A stretch of DNA of 64,000 nucleotides from Pseudovibrio sp. Alg231-02 (lineage in GTDB: Bacteria > Pseudomonadota > Alphaproteobacteria > Rhizobiales > Stappiaceae): assembly GCF_900143565.1 (NCBI RefSeq), contig NZ_FREX01000001.1, positions 697,068 through 761,067 on the forward strand. Reading direction: 5' to 3'. The number at the start of each line of letters is the position of its first letter. Position 1 is the stretch's first letter. Below are positions 35,691 to 48,126 of the stretch, one piece after another. Both the position numbers and the translations under genes were made by a program. The notes under the pieces were generated by a model, which did not search any database, had not been told where the DNA came from, and saw only the letters and a program-made list of their open reading frames with translations.

Positions 35691-36431
35691 TTGCCCTGCC
35701 TTCCCGTTTCTATCCGCCTGGCACTCGCTCGGGTGCTGCTGGATTGAAGACGCACTTGCCCACCTGACATACCGAAGGCATGCCAACTAACTTTCGCAAA
35801 CCGATGGTTTGCGCAGGTAAATTCGAAAACTCTTCATTTTGAATGGTTATTCAGCGCAGGACTGCTTCATCGCGGAGTTATGGCAGTTGCCTTATCTCAT
35901 GCTCAGAAAATATATTGCACGCCTGTTAATCGCTGTATTTTGTAGTTTGCTGGCAATTCTTTGAGTTGCCTCGCTTCTACAAGATGTAACCATCTCTTGT
36001 ATTTTGCATTACTCTTAGACCACTTGTTATTACAGCAATCTCGGCAATACCGTCATTCTCATTTTCGGAGGTAGATCAACTGACCTCCAAGTATTCAGAG
36101 TACTTGTAAATAGTGGCCCCACTGTTGCCCCAGAAACGCATTACCCCAACAGTTTAACTAGGAGCTATTTCGCAGAAACTCCGAAATATCTATAGTAAGA
36201 GTACGAAACTACTGCTTAGCTCTCGGCAATAGTAACAGCGTTACATGCCCTAGGGTCAATTGCGACAAGTTTAGGATAAATTAAGCTAATGCGAAAACTG
36301 TCCAACCATTGTCACATCAGTAGTTCTGCAATTTACGCAGTGTTTGAGGCAGTTGTTTTCCAATCTCGTCCTAACGCATAGCTTGAAACCATCAAAGGTT
36401 CCTTCGTATAAAGTTATCAGAAGGACATGGG
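35691..36431. other. Intergenic region upstream of the mutase operon
   Basis: 741 bp, AT-rich in the middle. Holds the divergent promoters of the LuxR-type gene and of the mutase operon. I looked for a cobalamin riboswitch and found no B12-box sequence. No repeat or gene was recognised. Confidence 0.45.
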
Positions 36432-38428
36432 ATGGACATGCAAAACATTGATTTTCCAAGCAATTTCCTAGAAGCGACGCACAGCGACTGGGAAGCATCA
36501 GCTCTGCGTGCCCTCAAAGGCGCGGCACTGGATGCATTAAACACACCAATTGCCGGCGGCCTTGAGAATAAGCCATTATACCAAGGGCGCACGGACAGTG
36601 CTCCACTGCAATTGAGGGAGCGCTCTCACCCTTGGAAGATCATTCAGAGAAGTGATCATCCCATCGTTTCCGAGGCCAACGCCCAGATGCTCGAAGACCT
36701 TGAGGGCGGTGCTGACAGCATCGAGCTGGTTCTTCCTGCCTCCCCGCGTGTTCTAAGTGGCGGACTGAGTGTTCAGCGCATAGATGATATGCTGAGGCTC
36801 CTTGAGGGGGTCAAACCTGACCTGATCGATTTCCGCCTTGAATGTGGTTATGAGGGCAGCGCAACACTCGCGTTGCTCGTTGAAACCTGCAAGCGTTTGG
36901 GTATTGAGCCAAACCAGCTGACTGTTCATGGTGTTTCCGATCCGTTGAGTGTGTTCGTCAACTCCGGGCGGGTTCGTAACTCCTTTGAGCGGCTTGAATT
37001 GCGTGCTCAAGATCTTGCAGGATACGCCCGCAACAACGGTATTCAGGGCAGTCTCTTGCGCGGTGACGGGCGTTGCTATCACGATGCGGGTGCCAACAGC
37101 GTTCAGGAACTTGGCCTCATCCTTTCCAGCCTGCTCTATTACATGCGTACGCTGGAAAAAGGCGGTGTGCCTGCTAAAGACCTTCCAAAACATGTTTCGG
37201 CCTGCCTGAGTGCAAGTGCTGACCAGTTCGGCACCATCATCAAAGCCCGCGCGATGCGCCAGATCTGGTCTCGTTTGCTGGATGCTGCTCAGTTGCCATC
37301 CCTGCCGCTCCATCTTCATATGGAAACCAGCTGGCGGATGATGACCAAGCGCGATCCCTGGGTGAATATGCTGCGCACCACAGTTGCTGCGTTTGCTGCC
37401 GGGATTGGCGGTGCTGACAGCGTGAGCGTTCTTCCATTTACAAGTGCTCTTGGTTTGCCGAATGCATTCGCGCGGCGTATTGCGCGAAACACGCAGCTCA
37501 TTTTAATTGAAGAAAGCAATCTGGCGCAGGTGAGCGATCCTGCAGCCGGAAGCGGTTTGGTTGAAGAGCGCACTGAAGACCTCGCCAATGCAGCTTGGTC
37601 GTATTTCCAGAAGATAGAGAAAGAAGGCGGGGTGCTTGCAGCACTGGCATCTGGCGTAATTCATTTTGATGTTACGACAGCCAGACGTGAAGAGGACAAG
37701 TTGGTCGCAACAGGTCGTCATCCGTTGACCGGCACAAGCGCCTTCCCTAACCTTGGCGAGCTTGATGTTGACGTGCTGAAAGCGGATGCTGACCAGATTG
37801 GTGAGATCGCAACACGCATGGACCTGCCAGAGCCAAGCACAGATGGGCAGTTGCTTGAGGCGGTTGCCAAAACATTGACTGAGGGGGCCGGTCTTGTTGA
37901 CATTCAGGCCAGCCGTAAGCAACTGGGTGACAATGATTGTCAGGCTCTGAAGCTTTCTCGTCTGGCGGCACCATTTGAGAACCTGCGGGACAAAGCCGAG
38001 GCTTTCCGAGAAACGCAAGGCAACCCGCCAAAGGTCTTTTTGGCAACGCTTGGACCGGTTGCTCAGCATACTGCTCGTGCAACATTTGCAACCAATTTTT
38101 ATGCAACTGGCGGGTTTGTCAGCGGGGGTGGCAAGCAGTTTGACAGCCTTGATGACATGATCTCCTGTTTCCGTATCAGCGATGCCAAGGTTGTGTGTTT
38201 GTGCTCCTCTGACAAGGTCTACGAGGAACAAGCCGTTGCCGTTTTGAAACAACTGAAAGCTGCCGGTGCTAAACGCGTTACGCTGGCCGGGCGTCCGAAG
38301 GATCTTCTTGCTGAGCTGACTGAGAATGGCCTTGATGGAACCATATACCAAGGCTGTGATATGCTTGCTGAACTGAAGACATGTTTTGAAGTGGTTGGCG
38401 TTTCGCTGGCTGATGAAGTGGAGGCAAT

Positions 38429-38432
<4 letters not shown>
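36432..38432 (+). CDS. mutA: Methylmalonyl-CoA mutase small (beta) subunit
   Basis: A 666-residue subunit of the heterodimeric methylmalonyl-CoA mutase, which isomerises (R)-methylmalonyl-CoA to succinyl-CoA in the propionyl-CoA pathway. The TIM-barrel part has [30 protein letters not shown] and [12 protein letters not shown]. The C-terminal cobalamin-type domain lacks the DxHxxG motif, as expected for the non-catalytic small subunit. The ATG at 36432 begins a new operon. It ends in a 4-bp overlap with the large subunit. Confidence 0.92.
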
Positions 38433-40597
<2,165 letters not shown>

Positions 40598-40901
40598 TAA
40601 CTGATCGGCACTCCCCCAGTTGATGACTGCTTTTAACCCAGCATAAAGGCGAGACTTTTGTTTTCGCCTTCATGCTCTTTACCTTCGCTGGACTCTATCC
40701 GCGGATGGCAAGTCAGCTTGCCTCGACATCCTCCCACAAAATTAAATATCTCCTGCTGCGCCAGATGTTCGTGACAGACTGGCTCTCAGATGCGCGCGAT
40801 CTGTGCTGCAATGAACCCTTAATGAATAAAGCTCATACAGGTGGGGTAGAAAGAGCAGGTCTCCTTCCATAATAGAACTTCCAGTCATCAGGCGAATAAC
40901 A
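40598..40901. other. Intergenic region after mutB
   Basis: 304 bp holding the hairpin at 40641-40676 and, further on, the promoter region of the SDR gene. Nothing else was recognised. Confidence 0.4.
40641..40676 (+). terminator. Hairpin after the mutase genes
   Basis: Arms AAGGCGA (40646-40652) and TCGCCTT (40664-40670), extended by GCAT/ATGC outside. A T-rich tract (CTCTTT) follows, 44 bp past the mutB stop. Confidence 0.5.
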
Positions 40902-41753
40902 ATGTTTAAAGAAGCTCTTGAACTCGGTGGTTTAGCGGTCGTTACCGGTGCAGCGAGTGGTGTCGGCAAAGCATCTGCCCTTCGGTTTGCCCAACAGGGG
41001 TTAGGCGTAGTTCTGGCAGATCTGCCCGGACCGCGACTTGAGCAAGCTGTAAAAGACGTTCGCGCGGTTGCTTCCAGTTCTGCGAGCGTGTTTGGTGTTC
41101 CTACAGATGTCTCTGATGAGAGCCAGGTGAAAACGTTGGCCGACAAAGCCTTTGAGGCTGGTGATGTGGCCGTTCTTATGAACAATGCCGGGATTGAAAT
41201 TCCATCTTCAAGCTGGGGTGAGATGGAGAACTGGCGGCAGCTCATCTCGGTCAATCTGTTTGGTGTAATCCACGGCGTTCATGCTTTCCTGCCGCGCATG
41301 ATGGACGCAAACCGCCCGGCTGTAGTGGTCAACACAGGCTCGAAACAAGGGATCACGACACCTCCCGGCAATCCTGCCTACAACACGACCAAGGCAGGTA
41401 TTAAAGTCATAAGTGAGCAGCTTTGCCATGAGCTCAGAGAGGCAAATGCACCAATTTCAGTACATCTCTTTGTACCAGGCTTTACTCACACGGGTATAAA
41501 CATGGCCCAATACCCGGATAAGCCGAAGGATGCGTGGACCAGCGAGCAAACGGTTGACTACTTCCTCCAGCGTATGGCTGAGGGTGTCTTTTATATTCTG
41601 TGCCCTGATAACGCTGTAGACTCCAACACCGATAAGCTACGGATCGCCTGGGCAGCTGGTGATATTATCGAAAACCGTCCGGCTCTTTCACGTTGGCATC
41701 CAGACTATTGCGAAAAGTTTGCCAGTTTCCAGAAAGCTGGGAAGATCAGGTAG
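40902..41753 (+). CDS. SDR family NAD(P)-dependent oxidoreductase
   Basis: A 283-residue short-chain dehydrogenase/reductase. The cofactor glycine motif is VTGAASGVGKASALRFA at about residues 15-30, and NNAGIEIP follows. The catalytic tetrad is seen as N, S in NTGSKQGI, and Y and K in YNTTKAG. Acid after the second strand (LADLPGP) points to NAD(H). Substrate unknown. Monocistronic between the mutase genes and a channel gene. Confidence 0.88.
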   Translation: MFKEALELGGLAVVTGAASGVGKASALRFAQQGLGVVLADLPGPRLEQAVKDVRAVASSSASVFGVPTDVSDESQVKTLADKAFEAGDVAVLMNNAGIEIPSSSWGEMENWRQLISVNLFGVIHGVHAFLPRMMDANRPAVVVNTGSKQGITTPPGNPAYNTTKAGIKVISEQLCHELREANAPISVHLFVPGFTHTGINMAQYPDKPKDAWTSEQTVDYFLQRMAEGVFYILCPDNAVDSNTDKLRIAWAAGDIIENRPALSRWHPDYCEKFASFQKAGKIR

Positions 41754-41762
41754 TCTTTGATA

Positions 41763-41785
41763 GCTGGTGCATTGTAGACACCAGC
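41763..41785. repeat. Hairpin after the SDR gene
   Basis: Arms GCTGGTG (41763-41769) and CACCAGC (41779-41785), 10 bp past the stop. No T run; terminator role uncertain. Confidence 0.4.
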
Positions 41786-41903
41786 AACTATTAATTGCAT
41801 AAACCTCGATGTTGAGTAGGAAATATTAGCACCAGATCTGTCGGATTGATTTTTTCAATTCCAATGGGATAGCGTTGAAATTTAACTTTAGGTATTTTCT
41901 GTA

Positions 41904-42665
41904 ATGAACCAGCGTTCCTTGCAAACGGCACCTCATCTTTTTGATTTGTTTATTGTCGTCCTGTCAATATATGTAATCGCTGCACTGCTTATCCAGGAAG
42001 CAATGCAGCTTGACGCGGATACCATTACTCTACTGATTTACGCAGATACTGTAATTTGCGGTGTCTTCTTCATTGATTTTCTTGTCCGTTTCATAAAGGC
42101 AGAACGGAAAGGCGATTTTATGAAATGGGGCTGGATCGACCTCATTTCGAGCATCCCATTGGTAGACCCTCTACGATACGGACGCATTATCAGGCTCTTC
42201 AGAATAATTCGCGCAATCCGTGCTTCCCATACCATTGTACGGCACATCTTTAACAAGAGAACAAACAGCATTCTTACTCTTGTGTTCATCAGTTCCATCC
42301 TGATGGTCATCCTTGCTGCAGTTGCTATTCTCCAAGTAGAGAAAAACATGGAAGGTGCAAATATTCTCAGTCTGAGAGATGCCATCTGGTGGGCATTCGT
42401 TACCATCACAACAGTGGGCTATGGAGATTTCTTTCCTGTTTCACCCTTAGGTCGTGTGATCGCGGCTTTTTTGATGACTGTTGGTGTTGGTATGTTTGCC
42501 TCCTTGACAGGTACAATCGTTGCTAATCTCTTCATCAGTGAGAGCGAAGACGCGGGCAACAAAGATTTACAAGTTCTGGAGGCAAAACTTGACGCGCTTC
42601 ACGCTGAATTGACCGAGATGAGACGTGAGGTAAGCAAGCAAAAGAAAATTCACGTCCCAGACTAA
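41904..42665 (+). CDS. Voltage-gated-type potassium channel
   Basis: A 253-residue six-helix ion channel subunit. The S4 voltage-sensor-like helix has arginines at about every third position (GRIIRLFRIIRAIRASH). The pore has the potassium selectivity filter TVGYGDF in WWAFVTITTVGYGDFFPV. A C-terminal charged coiled coil (LQVLEAKLDALHAELTEMRR) probably holds the tetramer together. Acts in the cytoplasmic membrane. Monocistronic. Confidence 0.9.
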   Translation: MNQRSLQTAPHLFDLFIVVLSIYVIAALLIQEAMQLDADTITLLIYADTVICGVFFIDFLVRFIKAERKGDFMKWGWIDLISSIPLVDPLRYGRIIRLFRIIRAIRASHTIVRHIFNKRTNSILTLVFISSILMVILAAVAILQVEKNMEGANILSLRDAIWWAFVTITTVGYGDFFPVSPLGRVIAAFLMTVGVGMFASLTGTIVANLFISESEDAGNKDLQVLEAKLDALHAELTEMRREVSKQKKIHVPD

Positions 42666-42822
42666 TTTGGCTACCACTGGATTTTGTAAGATCCTTTCTT
42701 ACATGAGATAAGCGCCCATACGTTTTATGGGCTCGGGCACTTCGATCATAGCTTGTTGGTTTTGATTGAACGGATTGATGTGTGTCTGGCTGAGGGCCAT
42801 GGCACGGATTTGAGGATGACAT

Positions 42823-43143
42823 ATGCTTACTACGACCACTAACACTCTCGATGGCAAAGAGATTTCCGACTACAAGGGAATTGTTCATGGTGAAGCAATT
42901 CTGGGTGCGAACGTCTTTAAGGACCTGTTCGCCGGTATTCGCGATATCGTCGGTGGTCGTTCCGGCGCCTATGAGGGGGAGTTGAAGAAAGCCCGTCAGA
43001 TTGCGCTGCATGAGATGACTGAGGAAGCGGCTCGCTATGGCGCAAATGCTGTGATTGGCATCGACATCGATTATGAGACTGTTGGCAGCAACGGTTCTAT
43101 GCTGATGGTGACCGCAACCGGTACTGCTGTCACCTACCGCTAA
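42823..43143 (+). CDS. YbjQ family protein
   Basis: A 106-residue protein of the YbjQ/UPF0145 family. Diagnostic segments are [38 protein letters not shown] and [20 protein letters not shown]. Family members form small pentameric rings with an unknown role, sometimes described as heavy-metal-binding. No signal peptide. GAGGAT precedes the ATG. Between the K+ channel and meaB on the same strand. Confidence 0.92.
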   Translation: MLTTTTNTLDGKEISDYKGIVHGEAILGANVFKDLFAGIRDIVGGRSGAYEGELKKARQIALHEMTEEAARYGANAVIGIDIDYETVGSNGSMLMVTATGTAVTYR

Positions 43144-43285
43144 CGCATTTTTCTTCGCGTATCCTTCCTGAAGAACTGGCGCAGGGTTCTGCTCTGCCCC
43201 ACAACTTCTCCAAGTCGCTGACTTGCAAAGGGGCGTCATCTGTTCAAGGTTGGCAGGAGAGATTCTTCTGACCGGATTTATTTGA

Positions 43286-44284
43286 ATGAATGCACGCCTC
43301 GCTTCTTCCAGAGACAACATTGATGATCTTGCCGAGCGGCTGCTGAATGGGCAGCGTGCTGCGCTTGCTCGTGGCATAACGCTTGTTGAATCCAAGAAGC
43401 CAGCGCATCGTGAGCAAGCCGAAGCGCTGCTGACCAAGGTGATGGGCTCCACCGGAAATGCATTCCGCATTGGCGTGACGGGCGTTCCGGGCGTTGGCAA
43501 GTCCACCACCATTGACACCTTTGGCTCCAATCTCACAGCAGCCGGGCACAAGGTTGCCGTGCTGGCTGTTGATCCGTCTTCTACGCGAACTGGTGGTTCC
43601 ATTTTGGGTGACAAGACCCGTATGGCGCAGTTGGCTATAGATCGTAATGCCTTCATCCGTCCTTCTCCTTCAGCCGGTACACTTGGCGGTGTTGCTGCCA
43701 AAACCCGTGAGAGCATGCTTTTGTGTGAGGCGGCTGGGTTTGATGTGATCCTTGTTGAGACGGTGGGCATCGGGCAGTCCGAGACCACCGTTGCGCAGAT
43801 GGTTGATTTCTTTCTCGTGCTGATGCTGCCGGGTGCTGGGGATGAGCTGCAGGGGATCAAGAAAGGCGTGCTGGAGATTGCCGACCTTATCGCCGTGAAC
43901 AAGGCAGAAGGTGACGGGCTGCTGCGGGCGCGGTCTGCGGCATCTGAGTATCGTGCCGCCCTCAATATTCTTGCGCCACGTTCCAAGCACTGGTCTCCCC
44001 CTGTTCTGACGGTTTCCGGCCTTGCCAATGAGGGCCTTGATGAGGTGTGGGGACAGCTCGGCATCTTCAAAGAACGGATGCAGGCGAGCGGTGACTGGGA
44101 CAGCAAACGTGCAGAGCAACAACTTGCATGGATGTGGGGCTTGCTGAACGAGAAGCTTCAGGCAGCTTTGAAGGCGAACCCGGACATTCAAGCGGCGCTG
44201 CCTGATGTTGAAAGCGCGGTGAAATCCGGCAATCTGCCAGCAACGGCTGCGGCGAGTAAGCTGGCGAGCTTGTTCGGCATTTAA
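43286..44284 (+). CDS. meaB: Methylmalonyl-CoA mutase-associated GTPase
   Basis: A 332-residue G3E-family GTPase that loads and protects the adenosylcobalamin cofactor of methylmalonyl-CoA mutase. The Walker A motif is GVPGVGKST with K72; further motifs are LAVDPSSTRTGGSILGDKTR and DVILVETVGIGQSE. The specificity motif NKAEGDGLL is a variant of NKxD. The gene lies downstream of mutAB, supporting the assignment over ArgK-type annotation. 19 bp separate it from the next gene. Confidence 0.94.
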   Translation: MNARLASSRDNIDDLAERLLNGQRAALARGITLVESKKPAHREQAEALLTKVMGSTGNAFRIGVTGVPGVGKSTTIDTFGSNLTAAGHKVAVLAVDPSSTRTGGSILGDKTRMAQLAIDRNAFIRPSPSAGTLGGVAAKTRESMLLCEAAGFDVILVETVGIGQSETTVAQMVDFFLVLMLPGAGDELQGIKKGVLEIADLIAVNKAEGDGLLRARSAASEYRAALNILAPRSKHWSPPVLTVSGLANEGLDEVWGQLGIFKERMQASGDWDSKRAEQQLAWMWGLLNEKLQAALKANPDIQAALPDVESAVKSGNLPATAAASKLASLFGI

Positions 44285-44303
44285 ACCAGCGTTGGGGGAC
44301 AAG

Positions 44304-45674
44304 ATGACTGAGGATCCAGAGAGACTTTCACGTCGTGCCCTGCTTGGTGCTGGTGTCATTGCCGGAGCTGGAACGCTTGTGGCTGCTCAGGACGCGCAGG
44401 CGGCGACGCCTTTGAGACCGGTGATCGCGGAGTTTCCTGCACCTCCTTTGCAGCAAGATGTCTCTGATGCGCTGCAAGCCGCAATGAATGAGACCGCAGC
44501 GCAAGGGCAGATCCTTCAGCTTGGTGCGGGCAATTTCTTCTGTTCAAACCTCTCTCTGCCCAGTGGGCTGAGCTTGCGCGGCGTGCCCGGACATACACGT
44601 CTGGTGCTTAATGGAAGTGGCCCTCTTCTGCAGGGTATTCAGGGTGATCGTGTTTGCTTGAGCAATCTTATTTTTGATGGCAATGCCTTCTCTCTTTCTG
44701 AAGAGGCTTCGGCGCTGCTGTGGTTTTCTCAGTGTGAACGGCTTGATCTCAGTTCCTGTGAGATAACCAAGAGCAGCAAGTCTGGTCTGGTGCTGGAGCA
44801 GTGTTCAGGCTCTGTTATTGGTAACCACATACATGCAATCGGAGATGTTGCTCTTCTCAGCTACAATGCTAGTGCACTTCGGATTGAGGGGAATATCGTT
44901 TCTGATTGTGGCAATGGCGGTATTCTGGTGCATCGGTGGTCAGAAGGGCATGATGGCTCGATCATTGCGGGCAACCAAATCTCCAACATCGCGGCACAAA
45001 GTGGCGGGACCGGCCAGAATGGCAATGGCATCAATGTGTTTCGGGCGGATAATGTCACCATCTCCAACAACAAGGTGAGTGACTGCAAGTTCTCAGCAAT
45101 CAGAGCCAATGCTGCGTCTAATGTTCAGGTGCTTGGCAACACCTGCCATCGTTCTGGCGAGGTGGCTTTGTTTGTCGAGTTCGGTTTTCAGGGCGCTATT
45201 GTCAGCAGTAATCTGATTGAAGCAGCGGCTAACGGGATTTCCATTACCAACTTCCGTGAGGGTGGACGTCTTGCCGTATGTTCCAACAATGTACTTCGGG
45301 ACATCACTAGCACGGGGCCTTATGAGAAGGACAATCCTACCTTTGGGGTTGGTATTGCGGTTGAGGCGGACACCAGCGTGACTGGCAATGTTATCGAGGA
45401 TGCACGGATCATTGGCATCAATCTGGGTTGGGGGCCGTATATGCGGAACCTTATTGCAGCTCAAAACAGTGTACGCTCTGCCCCTGTGGGCATTGCCGTC
45501 AGCTTTGCGGCTGACAAGCAGAGTGCGCTTATTTCCCAGAATATCATTGCGGGCTGCCCCGTGAATATCGCTGGCTTCAAGTGGGATGAGCAGGTGAGCG
45601 GGGATCTGGCGATTTCAACGGAGGATCTGCCACACTTCATTCGCGTGACAGACAATCTTGTCAGTGCAGCTTAG
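44304..45674 (+). CDS. TIGR03808 family Tat-exported beta-helix protein
   Basis: A 456-residue protein with a twin-arginine signal (LSRRALLGAGVIAGAGTLVA) ending near AQAA, then a right-handed parallel beta-helix made of many short repeats (GNHIHAIGDVALLSYNASAL and ISNNKVSDCKFSAIRANAAS). This matches TIGR03808, a Tat-translocated repetitive family of alphaproteobacteria with unknown function. It would act outside the cytoplasmic membrane. The ATG at 44304 has GGGGGAC before it. It begins 19 bp after meaB and may be co-transcribed. A lyase or glycan-binding role is possible but not shown. Confidence 0.85.
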   Translation: MTEDPERLSRRALLGAGVIAGAGTLVAAQDAQAATPLRPVIAEFPAPPLQQDVSDALQAAMNETAAQGQILQLGAGNFFCSNLSLPSGLSLRGVPGHTRLVLNGSGPLLQGIQGDRVCLSNLIFDGNAFSLSEEASALLWFSQCERLDLSSCEITKSSKSGLVLEQCSGSVIGNHIHAIGDVALLSYNASALRIEGNIVSDCGNGGILVHRWSEGHDGSIIAGNQISNIAAQSGGTGQNGNGINVFRADNVTISNNKVSDCKFSAIRANAASNVQVLGNTCHRSGEVALFVEFGFQGAIVSSNLIEAAANGISITNFREGGRLAVCSNNVLRDITSTGPYEKDNPTFGVGIAVEADTSVTGNVIEDARIIGINLGWGPYMRNLIAAQNSVRSAPVGIAVSFAADKQSALISQNIIAGCPVNIAGFKWDEQVSGDLAISTEDLPHFIRVTDNLVSAA

Positions 45675-45681
45675 GTGAGAC

Positions 45682-45703
45682 GGCAGGAAGTGGACTTCCT
45701 GCC
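45682..45703. terminator. Hairpin between convergent genes
   Basis: Perfect arms GGCAGGAAG (45682-45690) and CTTCCTGCC (45695-45703) between the TIGR03808 and asparaginase stops. No long T run, so a moderate terminator serving both sides. Confidence 0.6.
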
Positions 45704-45711
45704 CTCCATCA

Positions 45712-46734
45712 TCACATGGCGTTCAACAGACGCTTGAAGTCTGCAACAGGGCGCACTTCGCCGACGAGAACATCGCGACGGTTCTTCAGCTGCTGGTGTT
45801 CCCAGGCGTTCAGGCCTTTTTCCTCATCATCGGAAATATCCAGAAGCGATCTGATGGTGGATGCCATCATCACTTCTGCACCGCGTACGGAACCGTCTTC
45901 GCATTTCAGCGTTACGCCGAAGCCTAGTTCTGGCAGGGCTGCACAGAAGACGCCTTCTGCACCCACTTTCACGAAGACACGACCTTTGAAGATATCCATG
46001 ATCTCGGTACAGAAGCGGTTTTTACCTGCGACCATGTAAGGTTCGTTAACGCACGCCTCGTAGAGCGTTTCCGCTGCACTGGCGCGGACCGGGTCAAGAC
46101 CAACACCTGTTGCGAAGCGGGCAAAGGCCAGCGCTGTTTTCTGTTGGTCCATGGCGTAGGTCGGGATGGAACAACCATCTGTGCCACATACATCACGGGC
46201 CAGAATACCACCGCTCATCTGTTCCAGAACGTTGCGGATTTCCATCTGAACAGGATGGTCAAAATCGATATAGTTTTCGGTTGGAATGCCGAGGGTCTTG
46301 GCCATGGCCAGGAAACCGGCATGCTTGCCAGAACAGTTGTTGTGCAGCTGGCATGGGCTGTCATCGGTCTTCACAAGGCCGACGCAATCATCCATGTGCT
46401 TTGGCCATTGTGGGCCACACAGCAGGTCTTCTTCTGTCAGGCCAGCTTTGAAGAGCATGATGCGTGCGGAGTTGGCATGGGTCTCTTCGCCGTTATGGGA
46501 GGCGCAGGCCAGAGCCAGTTCTGCATCGTCAAAATCAAGAGCTTCAGCCGCGCCGGATTCCACCATTGGAATTGCCTGAAGAGCTTTAATTGCGGAGCGC
46601 GCAAAGATGCCCTGCTCCACGTCACCTGCGCTGAATGCCAGCTTACCATCGGCATCAACAATAGCGATTGAACCACGGTGACGGCTCTCGACAGTGGTGC
46701 CACGTGTCACTTCAACGAGTACGGGATTATCCAT
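45712..46734 (-). CDS. L-asparaginase II (Rhizobium-type, asparaginase II family)
   Basis: A 340-residue enzyme of the asparaginase II family (Rhizobium etli type), unrelated in fold to the bacterial type I/II enzymes of E. coli. Expected features are the SxxK in RSAIKALQAIP near residue 48, the NNCSGKHAGF segment with cysteine and lysine, and VCGTDGCSIP. These correspond to the catalytic and metal-binding residues of the family. It would convert asparagine to aspartate and ammonia in the cytosol. Monocistronic, about 220 bp from the aminotransferase stop. Confidence 0.88.
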   Translation of the reverse strand: MDNPVLVEVTRGTTVESRHRGSIAIVDADGKLAFSAGDVEQGIFARSAIKALQAIPMVESGAAEALDFDDAELALACASHNGEETHANSARIMLFKAGLTEEDLLCGPQWPKHMDDCVGLVKTDDSPCQLHNNCSGKHAGFLAMAKTLGIPTENYIDFDHPVQMEIRNVLEQMSGGILARDVCGTDGCSIPTYAMDQQKTALAFARFATGVGLDPVRASAAETLYEACVNEPYMVAGKNRFCTEIMDIFKGRVFVKVGAEGVFCAALPELGFGVTLKCEDGSVRGAEVMMASTIRSLLDISDDEEKGLNAWEHQQLKNRRDVLVGEVRPVADFKRLLNAM

Positions 46735-46953
46735 TCACTCAAACTTCCAAGGGTTGGATTACAGGCTAATTGATTGTTTGCGGAAGGCTGTCAGTCGTCC
46801 TTGCCTGACCAAGCAGCTCCGGTTTGTTGTCGTCTGCATACTCTATTTTTGAGCGCAGAGCTACTTTTGCGAATTTGTCTTTATTTTTACGCGTTTTCCC
46901 AAGAACCAGAACTGCTTATCAGAGAAGCGACGTCTTCAGTTTGGTGCGAGCCC

Positions 46954-48126
46954 TTATGAAACCGCCAGTTCTCCCATCCAGACGCGCAATCGACCCAGAG
47001 CTTCGTGCAGGACTTCATCCTTTTTGCAGAAACAGAATCGGACGAAGGTTTGCGGGCCTTTGGTGCCGTAAAATGCTGAGATCGGAACGGCGGCAACGCC
47101 TGCCTGTTCCACCATTTTCTGGCAAAACTCCACATCATTGCCTTTGAAGCCAAGTGGGGAGAAGTCGCAGGTGACAAAGTAGGTGCCTTCGCACGGCAGC
47201 ACCTTAAAGCCCATGTCTTCAAGTGGTTTGGAAATCAGGTCACGCTTTGCTCTCAGGTCGTCTTCCAACGAGGTGTAGTAGTCATCTTCTTTGCTCAGGC
47301 CGTAGGCGACTGCTTTTTGCAGGTTTGGCGGTGTGGTGAAGGTGATGAACTGGTGCGCTTTGGCAATTGGCTCCAACAGGTTTGGAGCGGCTGTGATGTA
47401 GCCGACTTTCCAGCCTGTCAGTGAAAACGTCTTGCCCGCAGAGCCGATGCGGATGCAGCGATCACGCATCCCCGGAAGGGTCATGAGTGGTTTGTGCTTG
47501 TCGTCGGAAAAGACGATGTGCTCGTAGACTTCATCGCAGATCGCATAGCAATCAAACTCCAGACACAGGTCTGCAATGAGTTGCAGTTCCTGCGTGGAGA
47601 AAACCTTCGCACTTGGGTTCATTGGGTTGTTGAGCAGAATGGCCTTTGTTTTGCTGGAGAACGCTTGGCGCAGTGTCTCTTCGCGCAGCTCCCAGTTTGG
47701 TGGCGTTACCTGCACGAAGACCGGAGTGGCGCCTGCCCGTTTGACCAGCGAGAGATAGCAGTCGTAAAGCGGCTCAATCAGGATGACTTCATCGCCCGGC
47801 TCAACCAGCGCACAGATGCTGTCTGCCAGCGCTTCAGTGGCACCTGAGGTGACGAGTACTTCGCTCTGCCAGTCTACATCCAGATCATAGAAGCGCTTGT
47901 TGTTGTCCGCAACGGCCTGTCGCAACGCCGGGACGCCCAACATAGGCGGGTACTGGTTAGGCCCTTCCATCAAGGTGTCAGCAGCAACCTGTCTCACATC
48001 CTGCGGGCCGTCTACATCCGGGAAGCCCTGCCCCAGATTGATGGCCTGATGTTCCATAGCCAGACGCGACATGCGCTCAAATACCGTTGTTTCTATTCCG
48101 GTAAATACTGAGTTTGTCGGTTTCAT
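46954..48126 (-). CDS. Class I/II PLP aminotransferase
   Basis: A 390-residue fold-type I aminotransferase. The PLP lysine is in SAGKTFSLTGWKVGYITA, and NNPMNPSAKVFS and CDEVYEHIVF are present. Sequence suggests the methionine / kynurenine aminotransferase branch. The 5'-region upstream to 48200 is divergent from nothing else nearby. Substrate not inferable with certainty. Cytosolic. Confidence 0.88.
   Translation of the reverse strand: MKPTNSVFTGIETTVFERMSRLAMEHQAINLGQGFPDVDGPQDVRQVAADTLMEGPNQYPPMLGVPALRQAVADNNKRFYDLDVDWQSEVLVTSGATEALADSICALVEPGDEVILIEPLYDCYLSLVKRAGATPVFVQVTPPNWELREETLRQAFSSKTKAILLNNPMNPSAKVFSTQELQLIADLCLEFDCYAICDEVYEHIVFSDDKHKPLMTLPGMRDRCIRIGSAGKTFSLTGWKVGYITAAPNLLEPIAKAHQFITFTTPPNLQKAVAYGLSKEDDYYTSLEDDLRAKRDLISKPLEDMGFKVLPCEGTYFVTCDFSPLGFKGNDVEFCQKMVEQAGVAAVPISAFYGTKGPQTFVRFCFCKKDEVLHEALGRLRVWMGELAVS

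Noticed and set aside
35787-36431. Possible cobalamin riboswitch upstream of the B12-dependent mutase
   Set aside because: No B12-box sequence found; also expected before B12 synthesis or transport genes rather than the mutase.
42535-44106. A 523-codon leftward open frame opposite YbjQ and meaB
   Set aside because: Spans two conserved genes on the other strand and has Ser/Pro/Thr-rich nonsense composition.
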